A stretch of DNA of 64,000 nucleotides from Rubrivivax sp. (GTDB taxonomy: Bacteria; Pseudomonadota; Gammaproteobacteria; Burkholderiales; Burkholderiaceae_C): assembly GCA_020852865.1 (NCBI GenBank), contig JADYZZ010000045.1, positions 16,813 to 80,812 on the forward strand, in the 5' to 3' direction. Below are positions 10,661 to 20,227 of the stretch, in pieces (within the stretch, counting starts at the first letter, position 1; the number at the start of each line of letters is the position of its first letter). Under the pieces are notes generated by a model, which searched no databases, was not told where the DNA came from, and saw only the letters and a list, made by a program, of their open reading frames with translations. The translations under genes and the position numbers were made by a program.

Positions 10661-11503
10661 TCAGTTGCCGAACATCTTCTGCTTGAGTTCGCGCCGCTGC
10701 TGGGCCTCGAGCGACAGCGTCGCCGTCGGACGCGCGAGCAGGCGACCCAGGCCGATCGGCTCACCGGTCTCGTCGCAGTAGCCGTAGTCGCCCGATTCGA
10801 GCCGCGCCAGCGCCTGCGCGATCTTCTTGAGCAGCTTGCGCTCGCGGTCGCGCGTGCGCAACTCGAGCGCATGCTCCTCTTCGATGGTGGCGCGGTCGGC
10901 CGGGTCGGGAACGATGGAGGTGTCCTCGCGCAGGTGCTCGGTGGTCTCGTCGGCGTTGGACAGCAGGTCGTCCTTCTGCTGCTGCAGCCGGTTGCGGAAG
11001 AAGTCGATCTGCTTGTCGTTCATGTACTCGCTGTCGGGCATCGCGAGCAGCTCGTCCTCGTTGAGATCGCGGCCGGCCTTGGTCTTCCATGCGCTGGCAA
11101 GCTTCGGGTCGATCTTCCTGAGGGGCTTCGGAGGGGATGGGGTCTCGGTCACTGCGGGAGTCATCGGCCGGGCCGGGGCGAAGCGATCGGTGAATCGATT
11201 GCCGGCAGCGGGGGTAGGGACAGGCGCCGGCGCGGCAGCCGGCGCAGCGGAAGGGTGGGCTTTGGCGGCGGGCAGCTTCGACGGCCTGGCAACGGCGCTG
11301 GGGGCCGGTTTGGCAGTCGGAGCGGGGTCATGCGCGGGGGCGGGCTTTTGCGCGGGCCTGGTCGGCGCCGGCGCCGGTCTGGCTCCGGGCTTGGCCGCCG
11401 GTTTGGCCGCCGGTTTGGCCGCCGATTTGGGATCGGGCTTGGCAGCCGGTCTGGCCGTCTTTGCGCTGCTCGCGCTCTTGGCCGGGGGCGCTGGCTTGCT
11501 CAC
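10661..11503 (-). CDS. dksA: DksA-family RNA polymerase-binding protein with Ala/Pro/Lys-rich N-terminal tail
   Basis: The C-terminal 150 residues (from about 130) are DksA: a coiled coil with the acidic-tip region, then the zinc-finger-type end YGYCDETGEP...ARPTATLSLEA. DksA binds the RNA polymerase secondary channel and works with ppGpp in the stringent response. Of the four zinc cysteines of E. coli DksA only Cys243 remains; the others are Thr246, Ser264 and Ala267. This is the cysteine-poor variant also known from alphaproteobacterial DksA. The first about 120 residues are low-complexity, with AKPAAKP repeats resembling a histone H1 tail. Total length is 280 compared with about 150 for E. 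coli. The tail may bind nucleic acid; that is inference. Confidence 0.92.
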   Translation of the reverse strand: MSKPAPPAKSASSAKTARPAAKPDPKSAAKPAAKPAAKPGARPAPAPTRPAQKPAPAHDPAPTAKPAPSAVARPSKLPAAKAHPSAAPAAAPAPVPTPAAGNRFTDRFAPARPMTPAVTETPSPPKPLRKIDPKLASAWKTKAGRDLNEDELLAMPDSEYMNDKQIDFFRNRLQQQKDDLLSNADETTEHLREDTSIVPDPADRATIEEEHALELRTRDRERKLLKKIAQALARLESGDYGYCDETGEPIGLGRLLARPTATLSLEAQQRRELKQKMFGN

Positions 11504-11692
11504 GGGACTCTCCTAGCCTCTGCGCTGTACGCGCTCGAACTGCTGCACTCGGGCGGCCGGCCGGCACCCTTCGACAGGCCCCGCGCTGACGCCCTCGCGG
11601 GCAGACCGGGGCAGCGAAAAGCGCGCGGATTGTAGCCATGCATGCCGCGCCCGCCGCGGGCGCCGCGCGCAGGCATGCCGAGGGCTCGCTCG

Positions 11693-11722
11693 GACGCGAT
11701 TCGTGTCTTCACGGGCTCTCAG
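11693..11722 (-). repeat. REP-like repeat beginning at the stop codon of the CobW-type gene
   Basis: On the minus strand TGA (stop of the adjacent gene) starts TGAGAGCCCGTGAAGACACG, followed by AATCGCGTCC. It is one of the clearest single-arm copies of the dispersed repeat. Confidence 0.6.
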
Positions 11723-12750
11723 ACCAGGCATTGTTCGAGGCCCTGCAGGAGCACGTCGCGCGGCAGCTCGATGCCGATGAAGACCAGCCGGCTCGCCTTC
11801 TTCTCGCCCGGCGCCCACTTCGGGCCGAGGTCGCTGCCCATCAGCTGGTGCACACCCTGGAAGACGACCTTGCGTTCGCTGCCCTTCATGTACAGCACGC
11901 CCTTGTATCGCAGCATCTTGGGCCCGTAGACCTGCACGATGGCGCCGAGGAAATCCTCGAGCTTGGCCGGGACGAAGGCGCGCTCGCTGCGGAAGACGAG
12001 GCTCTTGACGTCGTCGTCGTGGACGTGGTGGTGCGTCCGGTGCGAGGGGTGGTCGCAGTGCTCGCCGTGCTCGTGATCGTGCCCGGCGTCGTCGAGGAAC
12101 TCGGGGTCGACGTCGAGCTTGGCGTTGAGGTTGAAACCCTTCAGGTCGAACACCTGCGCGAGCGGCACTTCGCCGAAGTGCACCGTGCGCTGCGGCGCGC
12201 GCGGGTTCATGTGCTTGAGGCGATGCACCAGCGCGTCGACCTCGTCCTGGGCCACGAGGTCGGCCTTGCTGATGAAGATCTGGTCGGCAAAGCCCACCTG
12301 ACGGCGCGCCTCCTGGCGCGCGTCGAGCTGGGCCTCGGCGTGCTTGGCGTCGACCAGCGTGAGGATGCTGTCGAGCAGGTAGGTCTCGGCGATCTCGTCG
12401 TCCATGAAGAAGGTCTGCGCCACCGGGCCGGGGTCGGCCAGGCCGGTGGTCTCGATCACGACGCGGTCGAACGCGAGCTCGCCCTTGCGCTTCTTCGCGG
12501 CGAGTTCGGCCAGCGTGCTGCGCAGGTCCTCGCGGATCGTGCAGCACACGCAGCCGTTGCTCATCTGGATGATCTGCTCCTGCGTGTCGACGGCGAGGAT
12601 GTCGTTGTCGATGTTCTCCTCGCCGAACTCGTTCTCGATGACGGCGATCTTCTGGCCGTGGGCCTCGCTCAGCACGCGCTTGAGCAGCGTCGTCTTGCCG
12701 CTGCCGAGGAAACCGGTGAGGATGGTGGCGGGAATCAGGTTCTGCGGCAT
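11719..12750 (-). CDS. CobW/ZNG1-family GTP-binding metallochaperone-like protein
   Basis: The 343-residue G3E GTPase has Walker A GFLGSGKT (13-20), the metal-binding CVCC motif in NGCVCCTIR (about 62-70), and a Walker B/switch region VIETTGLADPGPV. A His/Asp-rich insert near residue 245 (HDHEHGEHCDHPSH, then HHHVHDD) separates the GTPase from the CobW C-terminal domain. Members move zinc or other metals to client proteins, often under metal limitation. The metal and client are not visible here; no Zur-type operator was recognised upstream. Start ATG 12750 places the beta strand before the P-loop directly at the N-terminus; the upstream in-frame ATG at 12807 would add a non-conserved leader. 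Confidence 0.9.
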   Translation of the reverse strand: MPQNLIPATILTGFLGSGKTTLLKRVLSEAHGQKIAVIENEFGEENIDNDILAVDTQEQIIQMSNGCVCCTIREDLRSTLAELAAKKRKGELAFDRVVIETTGLADPGPVAQTFFMDDEIAETYLLDSILTLVDAKHAEAQLDARQEARRQVGFADQIFISKADLVAQDEVDALVHRLKHMNPRAPQRTVHFGEVPLAQVFDLKGFNLNAKLDVDPEFLDDAGHDHEHGEHCDHPSHRTHHHVHDDDVKSLVFRSERAFVPAKLEDFLGAIVQVYGPKMLRYKGVLYMKGSERKVVFQGVHQLMGSDLGPKWAPGEKKASRLVFIGIELPRDVLLQGLEQCLV

Positions 12751-12895
12751 GGGCGTCGGGCGGCTCGGATGGACCTGCCCAGATGGGGGCCGCAGACTGT
12801 GGTTCAAGCCCCCGGGGCTGTCAAGCCGGCGCGCGCGCGTTGCACGCCCGGCACTCGGTTATCCTCCGCAGTCTGTTCGACTGCCGACACCGCCC

Positions 12896-13789
12896 GTGTC
12901 CGAACCTCCGTCCGCGCGCTCGGCGCGTGCCGCCGCGGCGGCGAGCGCCGACAAGCGATCGTTCTTCGAGCGGCTGGTCGAGTTCGTCATGCCCGGCCCC
13001 GACAGCAAGGACGAACTGGTCCGCACGCTGGCCGACGCCGAGCAGCGCGAGCTCATCGAGCCCGAGTCGCGCCTGATGCTCGAAGGCGTGCTGCGCATGG
13101 CCGACCTGAGCGCCGGCGACGTCATGGTGGCCGCGCCGCGCATGGACCTGCTCGACATCGACGCGCCCTACGACGAGCTGCTCGCACTCGTCATCGGCAC
13201 CGCGCATTCGCGCTTCCCGGTGTACGAGGGCGGGCGCGAGAACGTCATCGGCATCCTGATGGCCAAGGACTTGCTCAAGCTGCAGCGCGCGCCCGAGCTC
13301 AAGCTGCGCACGCTGCTGCGCCCGGCCGTCTTCGTGCCCGAGAGCAAGCGCCTGAACGAGCTGCTGCGCGAATTCCGCAGCAACCGCAACCACCTGGCGA
13401 TCGTGATCGACGAGTTCGGCAATACCGCCGGGCTCGTCACGATCGAGGACGTGCTCGAGCAGATCGTCGGCGAGATCGAGGACGAGTTCGACGAGACGCA
13501 GATCGAGACCGGCATCTACACGCTGGCCGACGGCGCGCAGCGCGTGGCCGGCGACGCCTCGATCGACGCCGTGAACAACGCCTTCGGCACGCGCCTGGCC
13601 GCCGACGAGTTCGACACCATCGGCGGGCTGCTCGCGCACGAGTTCGGCCGCGTGCCGCGGCGCGGCGAGTCGGTCGAGCTCGGCGGGCTGCGCTTCACCG
13701 TGATGCTCACACGCGGCGGCGCGGTGCGCTGGTTCCGCGTCGTGCGCGTGCCCGCGCTGCCGGCGGCCGACGGCGCCGACGTCGACTGA
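12896..13789 (+). CDS. corC: CorC/HlyC-family CBS-domain protein (YbeX-like)
   Basis: The 297-residue protein matches YbeX/CorC (E. coli 292). It has a short N-terminal region, two CBS domains (about 65-190, with HSRFPVYEG and HLAIVIDEFGNTAGLVTIEDVLEQIVGEI), and the C-terminal CorC_HlyC domain. It has been linked to magnesium/cobalt efflux and to ribosome and cell-envelope homeostasis; the direct precursor role is unsettled in the family. The GTG start at 12896 gives VSEPPSARS and the usual length; the open frame runs much further upstream but over the neighbouring gene's promoter. It precedes lnt as in E. coli. Confidence 0.93.
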   Translation: MSEPPSARSARAAAAASADKRSFFERLVEFVMPGPDSKDELVRTLADAEQRELIEPESRLMLEGVLRMADLSAGDVMVAAPRMDLLDIDAPYDELLALVIGTAHSRFPVYEGGRENVIGILMAKDLLKLQRAPELKLRTLLRPAVFVPESKRLNELLREFRSNRNHLAIVIDEFGNTAGLVTIEDVLEQIVGEIEDEFDETQIETGIYTLADGAQRVAGDASIDAVNNAFGTRLAADEFDTIGGLLAHEFGRVPRRGESVELGGLRFTVMLTRGGAVRWFRVVRVPALPAADGADVD

Positions 13790-13825
13790 ACGGCAGTAGT
13801 CGCCGGCGCGATTCCTCGCTGCGCG

Positions 13826-13853
13826 GGCGTGATTCGAATCCTCACAGGCCTCG
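13826..13853 (+). repeat. REP-like repeat between corC and lnt
   Basis: GCGTGATTCGAATCCTCACA followed by GGCCTC is the right arm of the dispersed palindrome; a weaker GGCGCGATTC copy precedes it. It lies only 7 bases upstream of the proposed TTG start of lnt, so it may sit in the lnt leader. Confidence 0.5.
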
Positions 13854-13860
13854 AGCCCGC

Positions 13861-15369
13861 TTGAAGCGTTGGACCTGGCCCGGCGCGGCCTTGCTCGGTG
13901 CGGCGCAGACGCCGGCCTTCGTGCACGGCGCGCTGTGGCCGCTGCCGCTGGCGACGCTGGCGCTGCTGGTGTGGGGGCTGGCGCGCTGCGCCAGCGCCGT
14001 GCGCGGCGCCGCACTCGGCTGGGCCTACGGCGCGGGCTGGCTCGGCGCGGGCGTGTGGTGGCTGTTCGTCAGCATGCACCGCTACGGCCGCATCCCGGCG
14101 CCGGCGGCCGCGGCCGCCGTACTCGTGCTGGCGGGTTTCCTGGCGCTTTATCTGGCGGCGGCCTGCGCGGCCTTCGTGCGCTGGCGCAGCGGACACTGGA
14201 GCGTCGATGCGCTGCTCTTCGCCGCGCTGTGGCTGCTGGCCGAGCTGGCGCGCGGCGTGCTGTTCACCGGTTTCCCCTGGCTGGCCTCGGGCTATGCGCA
14301 GGTCGACGCGCCGCTGGCCGCGCTCGCGCCCTGGCTCGGCGTGTACGGCATCGGTGCGGCGCTGGCCTGGTGCGCCGCGAGTCTCGGCGCGCTGGCGGCC
14401 AGCCGCGGCCGGGCCTGGCAAGGTGCGGCGGCGGCGGCACTGCTGCTGGCGCTGCTGGCCGGCGCCGGTCCGGGCGAGCACACGCGCAGCAGCGGCGTGC
14501 TCGACGTGACGCTGCTGCAGACCAACGTGCCGCAGGACGAGAAGTTCGACAGCGCGCGCATGCAGCGCACGCTGGACGAAGTCGCGCACGCGCTGCTCGG
14601 AGTGCGGAGCGGGCTCGTCATCGCGCCCGAGACCGCCGTGCCGCTGCTGCCCGGCCAGCTGGAGGACTTCGCACCCGGCTGGTGGGCCGCGCTGCGCCGG
14701 CACTTCGCGGCGCCCGGCCGTGCCGCGCTCGTCGGCGTTCCGCTCGGCGACTTCGAGCACGGCTACACCAACTCGGTGGCCGGGCTCGAGGCCGGCGCGG
14801 GCGAATACCGCTACGACAAGCACCACCTGGTGCCGTTCGGCGAATTCATCCCGCGCGGCTTTCGCTGGTTCACCGACGCGATGAACATCCCGCTGGGCGA
14901 CTTCGCACGCGGCACGGCCAACCCGCCTTCGTTCGCCTTCGCCGGTCAGCGCATCGCGCCCACCATCTGCTACGAGGACCTGTTCGGCGAGGAGATCGCA
15001 CGCCGCTTCGCGGCTGCCGCGAGCGCGCCGACGGTGATTGCCAACCTCAGCAACATCGGCTGGTTCGGCGACACCGTGGCGGTGCCGCAGCACCTGGCGA
15101 TCTCGCGGCTGCGCGCGCTCGAGTTCCAGCGGCCGGTGGTCCGCGCCACCAACACCGGCGCGACCGCGATCGTCGACCACCGTGGCCGCGTGCGCGCCGA
15201 GCTCGCGCCGTACACGCCGGGGCAGCTTGCCGGCCGCGTCGAGGGGCGCACGGGCCTCACGCCCTATGCGGCATGGGTTTCGCGCTGGGGCCTGTGGCCG
15301 GCGGCGGCAGCAGCGGTGTTTGTGGCGATGGCGGCGGCGGTGGCGCGGCGCGCGCGGCGGCGCCCGTAA
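13861..15369 (+). CDS. lnt: Apolipoprotein N-acyltransferase
   Basis: Lnt transfers an acyl chain from phospholipid to the N-terminal Cys of lipoproteins in the inner membrane. The 502-residue product has about seven hydrophobic segments in the first 190 residues, then a periplasmic nitrilase-like domain. The catalytic triad is visible: Glu257 in IAPETAVP, Lys320 in YDKHHLVPFGEF, Cys370 in PTICYEDLFGEE. A final transmembrane helix ends the protein. The TTG at 13861 is proposed as start because it gives the family length (E. coli 512) and begins just before the first helix; GTG 13921 is the alternative. It directly follows corC, 71 bases away. Confidence 0.93.
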   Translation: MKRWTWPGAALLGAAQTPAFVHGALWPLPLATLALLVWGLARCASAVRGAALGWAYGAGWLGAGVWWLFVSMHRYGRIPAPAAAAAVLVLAGFLALYLAAACAAFVRWRSGHWSVDALLFAALWLLAELARGVLFTGFPWLASGYAQVDAPLAALAPWLGVYGIGAALAWCAASLGALAASRGRAWQGAAAAALLLALLAGAGPGEHTRSSGVLDVTLLQTNVPQDEKFDSARMQRTLDEVAHALLGVRSGLVIAPETAVPLLPGQLEDFAPGWWAALRRHFAAPGRAALVGVPLGDFEHGYTNSVAGLEAGAGEYRYDKHHLVPFGEFIPRGFRWFTDAMNIPLGDFARGTANPPSFAFAGQRIAPTICYEDLFGEEIARRFAAAASAPTVIANLSNIGWFGDTVAVPQHLAISRLRALEFQRPVVRATNTGATAIVDHRGRVRAELAPYTPGQLAGRVEGRTGLTPYAAWVSRWGLWPAAAAAVFVAMAAAVARRARRRP

Positions 15370-15423
15370 ACTTCGCGCTCCGCGCCCGCCATCGTCGCGC
15401 GGCCCTTCTTCTTGCGCCGCCCG

Positions 15424-16434
15424 ATGCCGAGCTTCCAGCAGATCATTCTCCGGCTCCAGGACTACTGGGCCGGCCAGGGCTGCGCGCTGCTGCAGCCCTA
15501 CGACATGGAGGTCGGTGCCGGCACCAGCCACACCGCGACCTTCCTGCGAGCGCTCGGCCCCGAGCCCTGGCGCGCGGCCTACGTGCAGCCCAGCCGCCGC
15601 CCCAAGGACGGCCGCTACGGCCAGAACCCGAACCGCCTGCAGCACTACTACCAGTACCAGGTGGTGCTCAAGCCGAGCCCGGGCGACATCCTCGAGCGCT
15701 ACCTCGGCTCGCTCGAGGCGCTGGGCTTCGACCTGAAGGCCAACGACGTGCGCTTCGTCGAGGACGACTGGGAGAACCCGACGCTCGGTGCCTGGGGACT
15801 GGGCTGGGAGGTCTGGCTCAACGGCATGGAGGTGACGCAGTTCACCTACTTCCAGCAGGTGGGCGGCATCGACTGCCGGCCGCTCACCGGCGAGATCACC
15901 TACGGGCTCGAACGGCTGGCGATGTACCTGCAGGGCGTGGACAACGTGTTCGACCTGGTCTGGACCGACGGGCCCGCGGGCCGGCTCACCTACCGCGACG
16001 TCTACCACCAGAACGAGGTCGAGCAGAGCCGCTACAACTTCGAGCACAGCGATGTCGAATTCCTGCTCGGCGCCTTCGGCGCGCACGAAACGCAGGCCCG
16101 GCACCTGATGGACGAGCAGCTCGCGCTGCCTGCCTACGAGCAGGTGCTCAAGGCGGCGCACACGTTCAACTTGCTCGACGCGCGCGGCGCGATCAGCGTC
16201 ACCGAGCGCGCTGCCTACATCGGCCGCATCCGCAACCTGGCGCGCGCGGTGGCGCAGAGCTACCTCGCCAGCCGTGCGCGCCTGGGCTTTCCGCTGGCGC
16301 CGCGGGCCTGGGCGGAGGAGGCGGCAGCGCGGCTCGCCGACAGCGCGTCCAAGGCGGCCGCCGCGCCGAACGGCGGGCGCGCAGCGGGCGAAGGCCGCGA
16401 CGGCCAGCCGGCCGGGCCAGGAGCGCTGCGGTGA
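15424..16434 (+). CDS. glyQ: Glycyl-tRNA synthetase alpha subunit
   Basis: GlyQ is the class II catalytic subunit of the tetrameric (alpha2 beta2) glycyl-tRNA synthetase. The 336-residue protein starts [15 protein letters not shown] and contains [31 protein letters not shown] and [16 protein letters not shown], which belong to class II motifs 1-3. The C-terminus is longer than usual and Ala/Gly-rich for about 35 residues. ATG 15424 fits the family N-terminus; ATG 15412 adds four residues. Its stop overlaps the GTG start of glyS by 4 bases (GTGA). Confidence 0.97.
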   Translation: MPSFQQIILRLQDYWAGQGCALLQPYDMEVGAGTSHTATFLRALGPEPWRAAYVQPSRRPKDGRYGQNPNRLQHYYQYQVVLKPSPGDILERYLGSLEALGFDLKANDVRFVEDDWENPTLGAWGLGWEVWLNGMEVTQFTYFQQVGGIDCRPLTGEITYGLERLAMYLQGVDNVFDLVWTDGPAGRLTYRDVYHQNEVEQSRYNFEHSDVEFLLGAFGAHETQARHLMDEQLALPAYEQVLKAAHTFNLLDARGAISVTERAAYIGRIRNLARAVAQSYLASRARLGFPLAPRAWAEEAAARLADSASKAAAAPNGGRAAGEGRDGQPAGPGALR

Positions 16435-18530
16435 CGGCGCGCACCCTGCTCGTCGAGCTGCTGGTCGAGGAGTTGCCGCCCAGGGCCTTGCCGCGGCTGG
16501 GCGAGGCTTTCGGCCGGGCCTTGCGCGCCGCGCTGCGTGCGCAGGCGCTGGCGGGCGAGGCCTCGACGCTCGCGGTCTACGCCACGCCGCGCCGGCTGGC
16601 CGCGCAAATCGGGGCCGTGCTCGCGGTCGCGCCCGAGCGGGCCGTGTCGCACAAGCTGATGCCGGTCGCGGTGGGGCTGGCCGCCGACGGCAGCGCCACC
16701 CCGGCGCTGCTCAAGAAGCTTGCGGTGCTCGGGGTCGACGGGCGCGTCGTGCCGAGCCTGGCGCGGCGCCTCGAGGGCAAGGCCGAGGTGCTCTACCTCG
16801 ACAGCCGGCAGCCGGGCGCGACGCTGGCCGAGGGGCTGCAGAAGGCGCTCGACGAGGCGCTGGCCGCGCTGCCGATCCCCAAGGTGATGCAGTACCAGCT
16901 CGCCGACGGCTGGAGCAGCGTGCACTTCGTGCGCCCGGCGCACGGCCTGGTGGCGCTGCACGGCGCCGAGGTGGTGCCGGTGCGCGCGCTCGGCCTGGAA
17001 GCCGGCCGCAGCACGCGCGGCCACCGCTTCGAGGCCAAGGTCGATCCGGTCCGGCTCGTCGACGCCGAGGGCTACGCCGCGCAGCTTGCCGAGCAAGGCG
17101 CGGTGATCGCCGGCTTCGACGCGCGCCGCGCCGAGATCCGGCGCCAGCTGAGCGCCGCCGCCGCGGGGCTGCAGCCGATCGAGGACGCGGCGCTGCTCGA
17201 CGAGGTGACGGCGCTGGTCGAGCGGCCCAACGTGCTGGCCTGCCGTTTCGATGCCGAGTTCCTCGCGGTGCCGCCCGAATGCCTCATCCTGACGATGAAG
17301 GCCAACCAGAAGTACTTCCCGCTGCTCGACGCCCAGGGCCGCCTGACCAACCGTTTCCTCGTCGTCGCCAACGTCAGCCCGCCCGATGCCAGCCGTGTCG
17401 TGCAGGGCAACGAGCGCGTCGTGCGGCCGCGGCTGGCCGATGCGCGCTTCTTCTACGAGCAGGACCGCGGCCGCACGCTCGCCTCGCGCGTGCCGGGGCT
17501 GGCGCGCGTCGTCTACCACAACCGGCTGGGCACGCTGGGCGAGCGCGTCGAGCGCGTGCGCCGGCTCGCGCGCACGATCGGCGCGCGCCTCGGCGGCCTG
17601 GCGCTGGCCGACCTGGCCGACTTGGCCGCGACGCTCGCCAAGGCCGACCTGCTCACCGACATGGTGGGCGAGTTCCCGGAGCTGCAGGGCATCATGGGCG
17701 CGTACTACGCGCGCCACGACGGCTGCAGCGACGCCGTCGCCGACGCGATCGAAGACCACTACAAGCCGCGCTTCGCCGGCGACGCGCTGCCGCGCGGCGA
17801 GGTCGGGCTCGTCGTCGCGCTGGCCGACAAGCTCGAGACGCTGGCCGGCCTGTTCGGCATCGGCCAGCTGCCCAGCGGCGACAAGGACCCGTTCGCGCTG
17901 CGCCGCCACGCTCTGGGCGTGGTGCGCATGCTCGTCGAGCGCGACCTGCCGCTGGCGCTGCCGCAGCTCGTGGCCGACGCGTTCGGCGTGTTCCCGGGCA
18001 CGCACGGCCAGGCGCAGGGCGAAGTGCAGCATTTCGTGCACGAGCGGCTCGTGGCCAGCCTGCGCGAGCAGGGCTGGAGCGCGCAGGAGGTCGACGCCGT
18101 GACGGCGCTGCGCCCCGAGCGCTGGGGCGACATCCCGCGTCGCCTGGCGGCGGTGCGCGCCTTCGCCGCGCTGCCCGAGGCGCCGGCGCTGGCCGCGGCC
18201 AACAAGCGCGTGGCCAACATCTTGAAGAAGTCCGACGGCGACGACCCGCATGCGCCGGTGGATGTGGCGCGGCTGGCCGAACCGGCCGAGCGTGCGCTGC
18301 ACGCGGCACTCGGCGCGCTGGCGCCGCAGGCCGAGGCCGCGCGGGCCGCGGGCGACCTCGCCGGCGCGCTGCGCACGCTGGCCGCGCTGAAGGCGCCGGT
18401 GGACGCCTTCTTCGATGGCGTGATGGTCAACGTCGACGACACCGCGCTGCGCACCAACCGGCTCGCGCTGCTGGCCGAGCTGCACCGCACGATGAACCGC
18501 GTGGCCGACTTGTCGCGGCTGGCGGCCTGA
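16431..18530 (+). CDS. glyS: Glycyl-tRNA synthetase beta subunit
   Basis: The 699-residue protein (E. coli 689) begins [17 protein letters not shown], the standard GlyS N-terminus, soon after a GTG at 16431 that overlaps the glyQ stop. Conserved blocks include [40 protein letters not shown] and the HD-type region [23 protein letters not shown], with an anticodon-binding domain at the C-terminus. It supplies tRNA recognition for GlyQ. Longer open frames upstream in this frame are a high-GC artefact. Confidence 0.97.
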   Translation: MTARTLLVELLVEELPPRALPRLGEAFGRALRAALRAQALAGEASTLAVYATPRRLAAQIGAVLAVAPERAVSHKLMPVAVGLAADGSATPALLKKLAVLGVDGRVVPSLARRLEGKAEVLYLDSRQPGATLAEGLQKALDEALAALPIPKVMQYQLADGWSSVHFVRPAHGLVALHGAEVVPVRALGLEAGRSTRGHRFEAKVDPVRLVDAEGYAAQLAEQGAVIAGFDARRAEIRRQLSAAAAGLQPIEDAALLDEVTALVERPNVLACRFDAEFLAVPPECLILTMKANQKYFPLLDAQGRLTNRFLVVANVSPPDASRVVQGNERVVRPRLADARFFYEQDRGRTLASRVPGLARVVYHNRLGTLGERVERVRRLARTIGARLGGLALADLADLAATLAKADLLTDMVGEFPELQGIMGAYYARHDGCSDAVADAIEDHYKPRFAGDALPRGEVGLVVALADKLETLAGLFGIGQLPSGDKDPFALRRHALGVVRMLVERDLPLALPQLVADAFGVFPGTHGQAQGEVQHFVHERLVASLREQGWSAQEVDAVTALRPERWGDIPRRLAAVRAFAALPEAPALAAANKRVANILKKSDGDDPHAPVDVARLAEPAERALHAALGALAPQAEAARAAGDLAGALRTLAALKAPVDAFFDGVMVNVDDTALRTNRLALLAELHRTMNRVADLSRLAA

Positions 18531-18552
18531 AGGGCGGCGGGGGATACGCGCC

Positions 18553-19170
18553 ATGCCCGACGGCCGAAGCGCGCTGCACGCGACGCGGCTCGTGATCTAC
18601 GGGCGCGACGGCATCCTCAACGAATACCGCGCCGACCACGTCAAGGCGCCCGAGGAATGGGTGCCGGTGCGCGGTGCGCTGGAGGCGGTGGCGCGGCTCA
18701 ACCACGCCGGCTGGCACGCCGTGGTGGCCACGAATCAGTCGGGCATCGGACGCGGGCTGCTCGACATGGCGACGGTCAACGCCGTGCACGCGCACATGAA
18801 CCGGCTGCTGATGGCCGCCGGCGGCCGCATCGACGCCGTCTTCTTCTGCCCGCACGCGCCCGAGGTCGAGTGCGACTGCCGCAAGCCGCTGCCGGGCATG
18901 ATGTTCGATATCGGCAGGCGCTACGGCGTCGATCTGGCGCAGGTGCCGATGGTGGCCGACACGCTGCGCGACCTGCTGGCCGCGCAGGCCGCGGGCTGCC
19001 AGCCGCACCTCGTGCTCACCGGTCGCGCGGCCGCGCTCGGCGACGACGAGTTGCGTCGGCTGCTGCAGCAGGTGCCGCGCACGCAGGTGCACGAGGATCT
19101 GCCGGCTTTCGCGCAGTTCCTGCTCGAGCGCGAGCACAGCACCGCGTCGGTGCCGGGCAGCCTGATCTGA
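18553..19170 (+). CDS. gmhB: D-glycero-beta-D-manno-heptose-1,7-bisphosphate 7-phosphatase-like protein (HAD), catalytic Asp replaced
   Basis: Family GmhB removes the 7-phosphate from heptose bisphosphate during LPS inner-core heptose synthesis. The 205-residue HAD protein keeps EEWVPVRGALEAVARLNHAG, VVATNQSGIGRGL, the zinc-loop cysteines/histidine in FCPHAPEVECDCRKPLPGM and a motif IV-like VADTLRD. The first HAD motif reads VIYGRDGIL: position 17, normally the Asp nucleophile of LDRDG, is Gly, while Asp19 is kept. Either the enzyme is impaired or another member of the group works differently. It lies between glyS (22 bases) and plsC, a common betaproteobacterial order. Its TGA stop begins a repeat element. 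Confidence 0.85.
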   Translation: MPDGRSALHATRLVIYGRDGILNEYRADHVKAPEEWVPVRGALEAVARLNHAGWHAVVATNQSGIGRGLLDMATVNAVHAHMNRLLMAAGGRIDAVFFCPHAPEVECDCRKPLPGMMFDIGRRYGVDLAQVPMVADTLRDLLAAQAAGCQPHLVLTGRAAALGDDELRRLLQQVPRTQVHEDLPAFAQFLLEREHSTASVPGSLI

Positions 19171-19290
19171 GAGCCTGTGCGCCTGTGAGGCCATGCATCG
19201 CGGGCGTGATTCATGACTTCACAGGCTCCGAGCGCGTCCGTGCAGGCATGAATCACGCAGGGCGCGATTCGCATCTTCACAGGAGTCCCG
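19168..19290 (+). repeat. Double REP-like palindrome between gmhB and plsC
   Basis: Two imperfect hairpins stand in tandem. The first has arms at 19182-19199 and 19208-19225; the second has arms at 19238-19254 and 19266-19283. Each right arm resembles GATTCATGACTTCACAGG, and the block opens with TGAGAGCCTGTG, whose TGA is the gmhB stop. Confidence 0.7.
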
Positions 19291-19310
19291 GCGGCGGCAC
19301 CCGCGCCGCC

Positions 19311-20087
19311 ATGAACCGCGTCGGCTGGGCCCTGCGCTCGCTCGTGTTCGTGCTCTTCCTCGTGCTCACGGTCGTGCCCTGGGCCAGCGCGATCGTGCTG
19401 GCGGCGCCGTTCGCGAGCCCCACCGCGCTGTACTGGGGCTGCGTGCGCTGGCTGCGCGTGGCGCTGTGGGGCTGCCGCACGATCTGCGGCGTGCGCGCGC
19501 GCGTGCGCGGCATGGAGAACGTGCCCGGCGCCGACGGCGGCCGCGCCGTGCTGCTCGCGCCCAAGCACCAGAGCATCTGGGAGACCTTTGCGCTGCCGAC
19601 ACTGATGCCGCGTCCGCTGGCCTACGTGTTCAAGCGCGAGCTGCTGCACATCCCCTTCTTCGGCTGGGCGATGGGGCGGCTGGACATGATCCACATCGAT
19701 CGCAGCAAGCGCGCCGAGGCCCTGACCCTGGTGGCCGAGCAGGGCCGCAGGCTGTTCGCTCAGGGTGTGTGGGTGATCATGTTCCCCGAGGGCACACGCA
19801 CGCCGCGCGGCAGCCAGGGCCGCTACAAGTCGGGCGCGGCGCGCCTGGCGCTGGCTGCGGGCGTGCCGATCCTGCCGATCGCCGTGGCCTCGGCGCGCTG
19901 CTGGCCGCGGCGCAGCTTCCTGCTGCGCCCGGGCATCGTCGACGTCGTCATCGGAGCGCCGATCGCGCCGCAGGGCCGTTCGCCCGAGGATACGATGCGC
20001 GCGGTCGAGCGCTGGATCGAGGCCGAGATGCGGCGCATCGATGCGCCGGCCTATCGCGACGCCGCCGCGCCGGATCGCGGCTGCTGA
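19311..20087 (+). CDS. plsC: 1-acyl-sn-glycerol-3-phosphate acyltransferase
   Basis: PlsC makes phosphatidic acid from lysophosphatidic acid at the inner membrane. The 258-residue protein has one or two N-terminal hydrophobic helices (about 8-40), then the acyltransferase box KHQSIWE (His86; the HX4D motif has Glu91 instead of Asp, as in related betaproteobacterial enzymes) and the phosphate-binding FPEGTRTPRG box (about 157-166). A third block GVPILPIAVAS follows. ATG 19311 directly precedes the membrane helix. The gene sits between gmhB and the YgjP-like gene and is probably co-expressed with them. Confidence 0.92.
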   Translation: MNRVGWALRSLVFVLFLVLTVVPWASAIVLAAPFASPTALYWGCVRWLRVALWGCRTICGVRARVRGMENVPGADGGRAVLLAPKHQSIWETFALPTLMPRPLAYVFKRELLHIPFFGWAMGRLDMIHIDRSKRAEALTLVAEQGRRLFAQGVWVIMFPEGTRTPRGSQGRYKSGAARLALAAGVPILPIAVASARCWPRRSFLLRPGIVDVVIGAPIAPQGRSPEDTMRAVERWIEAEMRRIDAPAYRDAAAPDRGC

Positions 20088-20227
20088 GCGGCGCGCCCGC
20101 TCGCCTCGGCCCCCGCCGCCCGCGCCGTTGGCGCCGTTGGCGCCGTTGCCGCCGTGGCGCTCGGCCACGGCCGCTGAGCGGCGCGCCGCCCCTTGCCCTG
20201 CAGATGTGCTGCCTACAATTCGCGCCC

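Noticed and set aside
12751..12895. A zinc (Zur-type) operator upstream of the CobW-type gene
   Set aside because: No AT-rich palindrome of the Zur type was found in this interval.
11638..15369. A 1243-codon open frame over the CobW-type gene, corC and lnt
   Set aside because: Only the part from 13861 is lnt. The upstream part is antisense or out of frame to better-supported genes and is open because of high GC.
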